From positions 1 to 15,583 of the forward strand of contig UQZH01000045.1 of assembly GCA_900545445.1 (NCBI GenBank): a stretch of 15,583 nt of DNA. Reading direction: 5' to 3'. A program made the translations under genes and the position numbers. Positions within the stretch are counted from its first letter, which is position 1; each line of letters begins with the position of its first letter. Under the pieces are notes generated by a model. It worked only from the letters and a program-made list of their open reading frames with translations, searched no databases and was not told the origin of the DNA. Shown one piece after another: positions 5,686-12,247 of this stretch. Source of the DNA: an uncultured Collinsella sp. Lineage in GTDB: Bacteria; Actinomycetota; Coriobacteriia; Coriobacteriales; Coriobacteriaceae.

Positions 5686-7323
5686 ATGGCAAAGAACATT
5701 ACGTTCAACACCGATGCCCGCGCTAAGCTCGCCAAGGGCGTCAACACTCTGGCCGACGCCGTTACCGTCACCATGGGCCCCAAAGGCCGCTATGTCGCTC
5801 TGCAGCGCACGTTCGGTGCTCCGACCATCACCAACGACGGCGTTTCCGTCGCCAAGGAGATCGAGCTCGAGGACAACATCGAGAACATGGGTGCCCAGCT
5901 GGTGAAGGAGGTCGCCACCAAGACCAACGACACCGTGGGTGACGGCACCACCACCGCAACCCTGCTCGCACAGGCCATCGTCAACGACGGTCTGCGCAAC
6001 GTCGCCGCTGGCGCCAACCCGCTGGCCATCCGTCGCGGCATCGACAAGGCCGTTAACGCCGCCGTCGCCGAGATGAAGAAGCAGGCCAAGCCGGTCGAGA
6101 CCAAGGAGCAGATTGCTTCCGTCGGTACCATCTCTGCCGGTGACCCCGAGGTCGGCGAGAAGATCGCTGAGGCCATGGAGGTCGTGGGCAAGGACGGCGT
6201 CATCACCGTCGAGGATTCCCAGACGTTCGATATCACCATCGACACCGTCGAGGGCATGCAGTTCGACAAGGGCTACGTCTCCGCTTACTTCGTCACGGAC
6301 AACGACCGCATGGAGGCCGTGATGAAGGATCCGTACATCCTCATCACCGACCAGAAGATCTCCAGCGTCCAGGACATCATGCCCGTTCTCGAGGCTGTCC
6401 AGCGCGCCGGCCGTGGCCTGCTCATCATCGCTGAGGACATCGACGGCGAGGCCCTGCCCACCCTCGTCCTCAACAAGATCCGTGGCGCCCTCAACGTCTG
6501 CGCCGTCAAGGCTCCGGGCTACGGCGATCGCCGCAAGCGCATCCTCGAGGACATCGCCGTCCTCACCGGTGGCCAGGCCGCTCTGGACGAGCTGGGCGTG
6601 AAGGTCGCTGACATCACCGCCGATATGCTCGGTACCGCTAAGTCTGTCACCATCTCCAAGGACAACACCGTCGTCGTCGGTGGCGCTGGCTCCAAGGAGG
6701 CCATCGACGCCCGTATCGCTCAGATCAAGGGCGAGATGGAGAACACCACCTCTGACTTCGACCGCGAGAAGCTCCAGGAGCGCCTGGCCAAGCTCTCCGG
6801 TGGCGTTGCCGTCATCAAGGTCGGCGCTGCTACCGAGTCCGAGCTCAAGGAGATCAAGCATCGCGTCGAGGACGCCCTGCAGGCTACCCGCGCTGCTGTC
6901 GAGGAGGGCATTGTCGCTGGCGGCGGCGTCGCCTTCATGGACGCTGCTCCTGCGCTCGACGCTGTCGAGATCGACGACCCCGAGGAGAAGATCGGCGTCG
7001 ATATCGTCAAGAAGGCTCTGACCGCTCCGGTCGCTACCATCGCCAAGAACGCTGGCTTTGAGGGCGCTGTCGTGGTCGACAAGGTTGCCGAGCTGCCCGC
7101 CGGCCAGGGTCTCAACTCTGCCAACGGCGAGTGGGGCGACATGATCGAGATGGGCGTCCTTGACCCCGTCAAGGTCAGCCGCGTCACCCTGCAGAACGCT
7201 GCTTCTGTTGCCAGCCTGATCCTCATCACCGAGGCCACCGTCTCCGATGTGCCCAAGAACACTCAGCTTGAGGACGCTATCGCTGCCGCTACCGCTGGTC
7301 AGCAGGGCGGCGGTATGTACTAA
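5686..7323 (+). CDS. groEL: Chaperonin GroEL (HSP60)
   Basis: A 545-residue chaperonin of standard length that folds proteins in an ATP-driven double ring with GroES. It shows MGPKGR at 30-35, GDGTTT at 85-90 (ATP and magnesium binding, Asp86), the apical domain with its conserved ISAGD and KISSVQDIMPVLE segments, GGVAVIKVGAATE, and the late AGGGVAF motif. The C-terminal tail is short and ends GGGMY, so the Gly-Met repeat tail seen in many GroELs is reduced. The start has TGGAGGA 9 bases upstream. Codon bias matches groES. The stop codon at 7321-7323 is followed immediately by nested palindrome B, which probably ends or protects the transcript. Confidence 0.98.
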   Translation: MAKNITFNTDARAKLAKGVNTLADAVTVTMGPKGRYVALQRTFGAPTITNDGVSVAKEIELEDNIENMGAQLVKEVATKTNDTVGDGTTTATLLAQAIVNDGLRNVAAGANPLAIRRGIDKAVNAAVAEMKKQAKPVETKEQIASVGTISAGDPEVGEKIAEAMEVVGKDGVITVEDSQTFDITIDTVEGMQFDKGYVSAYFVTDNDRMEAVMKDPYILITDQKISSVQDIMPVLEAVQRAGRGLLIIAEDIDGEALPTLVLNKIRGALNVCAVKAPGYGDRRKRILEDIAVLTGGQAALDELGVKVADITADMLGTAKSVTISKDNTVVVGGAGSKEAIDARIAQIKGEMENTTSDFDREKLQERLAKLSGGVAVIKVGAATESELKEIKHRVEDALQATRAAVEEGIVAGGGVAFMDAAPALDAVEIDDPEEKIGVDIVKKALTAPVATIAKNAGFEGAVVVDKVAELPAGQGLNSANGEWGDMIEMGVLDPVKVSRVTLQNAASVASLILITEATVSDVPKNTQLEDAIAAATAGQQGGGMY

Positions 7324-7324
7324 G

Positions 7325-7516
7325 GCCGACAAGGTCTAGAACTCCCACCGGGAATCCGGGGGCGTGACGGGGTTTCTCTCCGGAACGTCCTCGGACATGC
7401 AAAGAGGCTCCGCATCGCGCTTCGCGCTGCGGAGCCTCTTTGCGTCCTGCGGAATGTTCCGGAGAGAAACCCCGTCACGCCCCCGGATTCCCTGCGTTTA
7501 CGGCCTTGAGGTCGGC
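7325..7516. repeat. Three-tier nested palindromic element B, immediately after groEL
   Basis: Outer arms 7325-7336 and 7502-7516 pair (GCCGAC with GTCGGC, AAGGTC with GGCCTT including one G-U) with a 3-base bulge. Inside, after 13 and 9 unpaired bases, arms 7350-7386 and 7456-7492 are a perfect 37-bp inverted repeat containing GGGGCGTGACGGGG. The loop holds a 16-bp perfect hairpin, 7399-7414 (GCAAAGAGGCTCCGCA) with 7428-7443, of terminator-like form but followed by GTCC rather than a T tract. It starts two bases after the groEL stop and so lies in the groESL 3' untranslated region. It shares architecture with element A at 4960. Confidence 0.85.
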
Positions 7517-7562
7517 TCGCGGAGAAAGTCATGGTTGATGGGAGTACGTGTCCCTTTCGCTG

Positions 7563-7587
7563 TTTCGCGCTTTGCGCGAAAAGCGCG
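7563..7587. repeat. Two overlapping, mutually exclusive 8-bp hairpins
   Basis: TTTCGCGC (7563-7570) can pair with GCGCGAAA (7574-7581), or CGCGCTTT (7566-7573) can pair with AAAGCGCG (7580-7587); the two share bases and cannot form together. The core TTGCGCGAAA recurs at 7659-7668 over the candidate riboswitch promoter. Apart from element B, the promoter and the riboswitch, I see nothing else in 7324-7887 beyond an imperfect stem around 7601-7650. Confidence 0.4.
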
Positions 7588-7658
7588 TTACTTTGGCATG
7601 GGTGGGGAACGTGGTTGTTGCGGCAACTGATCCCCGCCACAAATTACCCTTGGCATAC

Positions 7659-7686
7659 TTGCGCGAAAGCCTGCTCGTGCTACACT
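7659..7686 (+). promoter_or_regulatory. Candidate promoter of the riboflavin-uptake operon
   Basis: TTGCGC (7659-7664) and TACACT (7681-7686) are 16 bases apart. The predicted transcription start, about 7692-7694, falls just before the first paired bases of the FMN riboswitch, which is the main argument for this placement. The hexamers match consensus at 3 and 4 of 6 positions. Confidence 0.45.
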
Positions 7687-7697
7687 TGCAATTGCTG

Positions 7698-7876
7698 TTT
7701 CAGGGCGGGGTGAAATTCCCCACTGGCGGTAAATCGGGCGGTGCCAAAGGGGTGCCGTGGCGCAGGCGAGGATCTGCGTCGAGCCGATGAGTCCGCGACC
7801 CGTGCGTGCGTTGGTTCGCATGCCGGCTGAACTGGTGAGATCCCAGTACCAACGGTTAGAGTCCGGATGAAAGAGG
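7698..7876 (+). promoter_or_regulatory. FMN riboswitch (RFN element)
   Basis: The conserved RFN blocks are all present in order: CAGGGCGGGGTGAAATTCCC from 7701, ACTGGCGGTAAA at 7722-7733, GAGTCCGCGACCCG around 7789-7802, GCCGGCTGAACTGGTGAGAT with CCCAGTACCAACGGTTAGAG, and GTCCGGATGAAAGAGG ending at 7876. The closing helix pairs TTTCA (7698-7702) with TGAAA (7868-7872). The third arm (7731-7790) is long, about 60 bases, with a CGCAG/CTGCG hairpin inside. No terminator with a T tract follows; the aptamer ends beside the ribosome binding site AGGTG (7878-7882) of ribU, so FMN probably blocks translation. It controls the riboflavin importer directly downstream. Confidence 0.95.
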
Positions 7877-7887
7877 CAGGTGATCTT

Positions 7888-8478
7888 ATGTCTGAACAGT
7901 CGCAGCATATCCATTTTGAGAACACGAATAGGTGGAGCACCAAACAGCTCGTTACCATGGCGTTGATGTGCGCCTTGGGTGCCCTGTTTATGTACGTGCA
8001 GCTGCCCATCCTTCCTTCGGCGCCGTTTTTGACGTATGACCCGTCGCTGGTGCCGGCGATGGTGTGCGGGTTTGCGTATGGCCCCGGTTCCGGTACCGCT
8101 GTTGCAGCCATGGCGATCGTTATCCATGCGCTCACCACGGGTGACTGGGTCGGCGCGCTTATGAACCTGGTTGCCACGCTGGGCTACATTCTGCCCGCGG
8201 CTATCGTCTACCAGAAGATGCATACCTATAAGGGTGCCGTGATTGGCCTGGTGCTCGGCGTTATTGCTGCTACGGCGTTGTCTATGGTCGCAAACCTTAC
8301 CATTGGCGTATGGTTCTGGTATGGCTCGGTCGATGTGATCGCCCCGCTCATGATTCCTGCCGTGCTGCCGTTCAACCTTATCAAGACCGTGCTTAACTCG
8401 GTGTTGACGCTTGCAGTGTACAAAGCGGTCTCCAACCTCATCACGCCTAAAAAGGACCAGGTCAAAGGCCGCGCATGA
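7888..8478 (+). CDS. ribU: ECF transporter S component for riboflavin (RibU)
   Basis: A 196-residue integral membrane protein that binds riboflavin outside the cell and works with EcfA/EcfT. Features of RibU: about six hydrophobic segments between residues 19 and 182, the FLTYDPSLVPAM motif at 47-58 with the following GFAYGPGSG, and PFNLIKTVLN at 161-170. ATG 7888 is chosen because AGGTG sits 5 bases upstream; an in-frame ATG at 7867 lies inside the riboswitch closing helix and is unlikely to be used. The FMN riboswitch in front supports the substrate. The stop overlaps the ATPase start by the ATGA at 8475-8478, indicating translational coupling. Confidence 0.94.
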   Translation: MSEQSQHIHFENTNRWSTKQLVTMALMCALGALFMYVQLPILPSAPFLTYDPSLVPAMVCGFAYGPGSGTAVAAMAIVIHALTTGDWVGALMNLVATLGYILPAAIVYQKMHTYKGAVIGLVLGVIAATALSMVANLTIGVWFWYGSVDVIAPLMIPAVLPFNLIKTVLNSVLTLAVYKAVSNLITPKKDQVKGRA

Positions 8479-10379
8479 TTGAGTGTCGGGGCGTTTCCTT
8501 TAGCTATGACGGTGCCGCACCGGCACTCGACGGCGTCGATCTGAACATCGAGGATGGCGAGTTTTTCTGCATCCTCGGTGGCAATGGGTCGGGCAAGTCG
8601 ACGTTTGCCAAGCATCTGAATGCACTGTTGCAGCCCGATGCGGGCACGGTACGCGTCAACGGCATGGATGCGTCCGACCCCGAGCTGGTCTACGACATTC
8701 GTTCGACCGCGGGCATGGTATTCCAGAATCCCGATGATCAGCTGGTAGCAACGCTTGTCGAAGATGACGTTGCGTTTGGTCCTGAAAACCTTGGCGTGCC
8801 ATCGGCGCAAATTGCGCAGCGCGTACGCGAGGCACTGAAGGGCGTGGGCCTGGTGGGCTTTGAGCGCCACGAGACCCACGCGCTTTCGGGCGGCCAAAAG
8901 CAGCGCGTGGCGCTTGCCGGCGTGCTCGCCATGGAACCGCGCGTGCTCATATTGGACGAGGCTTCCTCGATGCTCGATCCGCGTGGACGCAAGGGCCTCA
9001 TGAAGGCTTGCCGCGCGTTGCACGCTCGCGGCATGACCATCGTGATGATTACGCACTTTATGGAAGAGGCCGCCGAGGCCGATCGTGTCGCGGTGTTTCG
9101 GGCGGGGCGCGTTGCCATGCTCGGTAAGCCCGAGGAAATCTTGACGCGGGCAGACGAACTTGCGCAGCTCAACCTGGATATGCCGGCGTCGTGCTGTCTG
9201 GGCAGGTCGCTTCGTGCGAAGGGCGTGCCCGTTTGCGCACAGGTGCGTGAGGCGGATATGGTCGCCGAGATTGCGCAGGCTTATGCCGAGCGAAGTGGGG
9301 CAGACATCGCGGGGCAGTCTTCCGCATCCCAGTTGGAAATCGCTGACGGCACTGTTCCGGTAGACAACGAGGGCAACACGTCGGAGCCCGTCATCGAGCT
9401 ATCCCATGTTTCGTACAGTTATTCGCTCAGTCCGCGCGAGCGCCGCCGCTGGCATAAGCGCTCGGCCACTGCGGGCAAATCGAGCAAACAGGCTCTCTGG
9501 GGAAACGACCCCAGCAGCCCGTGGGCGCTGCGCGATGTATCGCTGACGGTGCGTCGCGGCGAGTTCCTGGGCTTGGCAGGTCATACCGGTTCGGGTAAGT
9601 CGACGCTGGTCCAGCATCTCAACGGTTTGATTCGCCCTCAGGAGGGATCCGTTCGCGCGCTGGGGCTCGATCTGTCAAACAAGAAAGACGCCGCCGCGGT
9701 TAAGGCCAAGGTCGGCGTGGTGTTTCAATATCCCGAGCGTCAGCTGTTTGCCGAAACCGTGGCGCAGGACGTGGCGTTTGGTCCGCACAACCTTGGCTTG
9801 TCGCAGGCCGAGGTTGCCCGCCGCGTTGAGACATCGCTCTCGCGCGTGGGCCTCGACCTTTCCACGGTCGGCGACAAGAGTCCCTTTGAGCTTTCGGGCG
9901 GTCAGCAACGGCGTGTGGCATTCGCCGGCGTACTCGCCATGGAGCCCGAAGTCCTGGTGCTCGATGAACCCATGGCGGGGCTCGATCCGGCTGCGCGCAG
10001 GGATTTCCTAGGGCTCATCGACCGACTTCACCGCGATGGCCTGACCGTTGTCATGGTTTCGCACAGCATGGATGACCTGGCAAATTGCTGTGACCGTATC
10101 GTTGTGATGAACGAGGGCGCCGTGTTTGCCGAGGGAACGCCCGCGCAGGTGTTTGCGCGCGCGAACGAGCTCAAATCGATCGGCCTGGGCGTTCCTGCCG
10201 CCCAGCGCATGGCGCTGGCGCTTGCGCAAGCCGGTGTGCCGCTCCGCTGCGACAAGCTTTATACGGTTGAGGCGCTAGCCGACGAGTTGGCCGGCTTGCT
10301 GCTGGGCTGCGCGGACGTGCCTTTGAGGGTTCCGTGTCAGGCTGGTTCCAAGGCGCCCACGCGAGAGGAGGGCTGCTAA
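8475..10379 (+). CDS. ecfA: Fused ECF transporter ATPase (EcfA1-EcfA2 in one chain)
   Basis: A 634-residue protein with two complete ABC ATPase domains that energise the ECF importer at the inner membrane face. Domain 1 (about 1-230): Walker A GGNGSGKST 35-43, Q-loop Gln84, signature LSGGQ 137-141, Walker B ending in Glu162 within DEASSMLDP, His194. Domain 2 (about 306-570): Walker A GHTGSGKST 369-377, Gln418, LSGGQ 473-477, Walker B with Glu498 in DEPMAGLDP, His530. A low-conservation linker of about 75 residues joins them, and domain 2 carries a basic insertion at about 319-347 (RERRRWHKRS) before its first core strand. Both sites look active. About 65 further residues follow domain 2. In most ECF systems these are two separate genes. 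Its TAA shares one base with the ecfT ATG (10379). Confidence 0.93.
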   Translation: MIECRGVSFSYDGAAPALDGVDLNIEDGEFFCILGGNGSGKSTFAKHLNALLQPDAGTVRVNGMDASDPELVYDIRSTAGMVFQNPDDQLVATLVEDDVAFGPENLGVPSAQIAQRVREALKGVGLVGFERHETHALSGGQKQRVALAGVLAMEPRVLILDEASSMLDPRGRKGLMKACRALHARGMTIVMITHFMEEAAEADRVAVFRAGRVAMLGKPEEILTRADELAQLNLDMPASCCLGRSLRAKGVPVCAQVREADMVAEIAQAYAERSGADIAGQSSASQLEIADGTVPVDNEGNTSEPVIELSHVSYSYSLSPRERRRWHKRSATAGKSSKQALWGNDPSSPWALRDVSLTVRRGEFLGLAGHTGSGKSTLVQHLNGLIRPQEGSVRALGLDLSNKKDAAAVKAKVGVVFQYPERQLFAETVAQDVAFGPHNLGLSQAEVARRVETSLSRVGLDLSTVGDKSPFELSGGQQRRVAFAGVLAMEPEVLVLDEPMAGLDPAARRDFLGLIDRLHRDGLTVVMVSHSMDDLANCCDRIVVMNEGAVFAEGTPAQVFARANELKSIGLGVPAAQRMALALAQAGVPLRCDKLYTVEALADELAGLLLGCADVPLRVPCQAGSKAPTREEGC

Positions 10380-11179
10380 TGGAGGCGTTCTCATTTGGCA
10401 GCTACTATCCCGGGGATAGCGCGGTGCATCGCCTGGATCCGCGTACTAAGTTGCTCCTAGGTTTTGCATTTCTGGTCACCGTGCTCACCGTCGGAAGCTT
10501 TTGCGGGCTGGTTCCGGTCGCATTTTTTGTCGTGCTGGTCTATCTCGCAGCCCGGGTGCCGTTGCGCCGGGTCCTATCATCGATGGCACCATTGCTGGCG
10601 ATTGTCGTGGTGGTCGCGGTGCTCAACCTGTTTTCCGACCAGAGTGGCCGCATCCTGTGGCAGCTTGGCTTTTTGCAGGTGAGCGAGGGCTCGCTGCGTT
10701 CTGCGGCGTTTGTGGCGTGCCGCCTGACGTTGATGATGGCCGGCATGAGCGCCATTACACTCACCACGCCGACGCTCGACCTCACCGCGGGCTTTGAACG
10801 TCTGCTCGCACCATTTGCGCGCGTGGGGCTTCCGGCGCACGAGCTCGGCATGATTATGGGTATCGCGCTGCGGTTTATGCCGCAATTTGCCACCGAGATG
10901 AAACAGACGGCCGATGCACAGGCAAGTCGCGGCGCGCGCGTGACGGGCGGTCCGCTCGGCGGTGTGCGCATGCTCGGCAGTGTGGCGATTCCGCTGTTCA
11001 CCGGCGTGTTTCGTCATGCCGAGACGCTTTCGGCCGCCATGGATGCGCGCTGCTATCACGGCGAACAGGGACGCACGCGTCTGCATGCGCTTACGTTTGG
11101 CCGCGGGGATGCACTGGCCGCGGTGGCGATGGCGCTGCTGGTGACATGCGTTGTCGTTATCAATCTTCAACTCGTCTAA
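10379..11179 (+). CDS. ecfT: ECF transporter transmembrane component T (EcfT)
   Basis: A 266-residue membrane protein that couples the ATPases to the S component. The N-terminal HRLDPRTKLLLGF at 17-29 is the typical EcfT opening, followed by several hydrophobic segments (about 24-58, 68-85, 107-130, 155-170, 245-262). The cytoplasmic coupling helices carry the two short motifs that dock in the ATPase grooves: ASRGA at 182-186 and DARCYHG at 222-228; the latter has Cys225 where an Ala-Arg-Gly motif usually has Gly. The start ATG 10379 overlaps the previous stop (TAATG) and follows AGGAGGG at 10366-10372. An in-frame upstream ATG at 10334 would lie within ecfA and is not needed. Confidence 0.92.
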   Translation: MEAFSFGSYYPGDSAVHRLDPRTKLLLGFAFLVTVLTVGSFCGLVPVAFFVVLVYLAARVPLRRVLSSMAPLLAIVVVVAVLNLFSDQSGRILWQLGFLQVSEGSLRSAAFVACRLTLMMAGMSAITLTTPTLDLTAGFERLLAPFARVGLPAHELGMIMGIALRFMPQFATEMKQTADAQASRGARVTGGPLGGVRMLGSVAIPLFTGVFRHAETLSAAMDARCYHGEQGRTRLHALTFGRGDALAAVAMALLVTCVVVINLQLV

Positions 11180-11209
11180 GCTCGATTCGAGCGCAAGAAA
11201 GGGGTCCCT

Positions 11210-11656
11210 ATGACCGACAACGACCGCACGGCTCAGCTTGAGCGCGCCTGTTCGTATCTCAGGCGCATTCCGGCGTGGTATCTGGCCACGACCGATGTGG
11301 CCGACGGACATCAGCCCCGCGTGAGACCGTTTTCGTTTGCCATGGTCGATGACGGTAAGTTGTGGTTTTGCACATCGCGCGACAAGGATGTGTGGGCGGA
11401 GCTGAGTGCGAATCCCAAGTTTGAGCTCTCGGGCTGGAAGCCGGGGGAATGTTGGATCGTATTGACCGGCGAAGCCGCACTTGAGGACGACGCAGTTGCG
11501 AGCGACAAGGTGCGTCAAGCGGGCTTTAAGCACATGGTGGGCATTGGCGAGGAACACGAGAGTGCCAACGACGGCCGCCTTGCTTTCTTTTCGGTCCGCA
11601 ATATTGCCGCGCGCTTCTGTGATATCGACGGCAGCGAGGAGCGCCTGGAGCTCTAG
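11210..11656 (+). CDS. Pyridoxamine 5'-phosphate oxidase-like (PPOX-fold) protein, copy 1
   Basis: A 148-residue protein of the split-barrel FMN-binding (PPOX-related) superfamily. The RIPAWYLATT strand, PRVRPFSFAMVDDGKLWFCTS and KDVWAELSANPKFELSGW are the typical blocks for flavin binding and dimerisation. Members bind FMN or F420 and act as small-molecule reductases, haem-degrading enzymes or flavin sensors; the exact role is not visible. The start follows AAAGGGG at 11198-11204. It begins 30 bases after ecfT with only a small GCTCGA-T-TCGAGC palindrome between them, so it probably belongs to the FMN-riboswitch operon. A paralogue follows at 11701. Confidence 0.85.
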   Translation: MTDNDRTAQLERACSYLRRIPAWYLATTDVADGHQPRVRPFSFAMVDDGKLWFCTSRDKDVWAELSANPKFELSGWKPGECWIVLTGEAALEDDAVASDKVRQAGFKHMVGIGEEHESANDGRLAFFSVRNIAARFCDIDGSEERLEL

Positions 11657-11700
11657 CTCGCACAAACCAGGTTCCCAAACTAACTAGTACAGGAGGAAAC

Positions 11701-12111
11701 GTGGACGGATTGAATACGGTGTTGGAGTATCTGACGTCGGTGCCGGCATGGTATTTGGCGACGAGCGTTGACGGACAGCCTCATGTGCGTCCGTTTTCGT
11801 TTGCGCAGATCCAGGATGGCAAGCTGTGGTTTGTAACAGCGCGCACCAAAGATGTGTGGCAAGAGCTGCTGCAAAACCAGCGCTTTGAGGCCACGAGTTG
11901 GTGGCCGGGCCATGGCTGGCTTATCTTGCGCGGGCGTGCCGGCTTGGATGACCGGGCTTTAGACGAAATGCGCGAAGCCGGGTGGAAGCATCTAGAGCAC
12001 CTGGGCGAGCACTATGAGGGGCCTAACGACCCCACGCTCGTCTTCTTTAGCGTCGAGGATCCCGAGGCTTTTATCTGCAATCACGACGAATGGGTGCCGG
12101 TCGAGCTCTAG
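11701..12111 (+). CDS. Pyridoxamine 5'-phosphate oxidase-like (PPOX-fold) protein, copy 2
   Basis: A 136-residue paralogue of the preceding gene: both have PAWYLAT, VRPFSFA, DGKLWF and KDVW at matching positions and a final FFSV segment near the C-terminus. It starts at GTG with a strong AGGAGG at 11691-11696, 4 bases upstream. It is 44 bases downstream of copy 1 with no terminator between them. The N-terminus is slightly shorter and the tail differs (ending WVPVEL), so it has diverged rather than being a recent duplicate. Predicted to bind FMN or a related cofactor; substrate unknown. It is the last gene before the hairpin at 12149. Confidence 0.85.
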   Translation: MDGLNTVLEYLTSVPAWYLATSVDGQPHVRPFSFAQIQDGKLWFVTARTKDVWQELLQNQRFEATSWWPGHGWLILRGRAGLDDRALDEMREAGWKHLEHLGEHYEGPNDPTLVFFSVEDPEAFICNHDEWVPVEL

Positions 12112-12148
12112 CCGGCTGGCTCATCCTAACAACTTGGTTTTCGCATGG

Positions 12149-12202
12149 GCGGGCCCCGTATTGCCCGGTGCCGTTAGGAGCGCCGGTCAATACGGGGCCC
12201 GC
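12149..12202 (+). terminator. Long hairpin ending the riboflavin operon
   Basis: Arms 12149-12163 (GCGGGCCCCGTATTG) and 12188-12202 pair perfectly over 15 bp; after a one-base mismatch the stem continues for 7 more (12165-12171 with 12180-12186, one G-U) to an 8-base loop. The base is followed by TCCATTTGTC, a weak T tract. Its place 38 bases after the last PPOX gene and before the arg promoter region supports a terminator or transcription barrier. Confidence 0.65.
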
Positions 12203-12247
12203 TCCATTTGTCAATTCCTTCAAGTGAATGTGTCGGGAATGTTTCAA

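Noticed and set aside
5677..7332. 551-codon minus-strand open frame opposite groEL
   Set aside because: Leu/Asp/Gly/Val-rich antisense shadow caused by the strong codon bias of groEL; no motif and no ribosome binding site seen.
7867..7887. ATG 7867 as start of ribU
   Set aside because: It lies inside the final conserved block of the FMN aptamer; ATG 7888 has its own ribosome binding site and gives a normal RibU N-terminus.
7588..8223. 211-codon minus-strand open frame across the riboswitch and ribU
   Set aside because: Overlaps a clear riboswitch and a recognised gene; the translated sequence has no family features.
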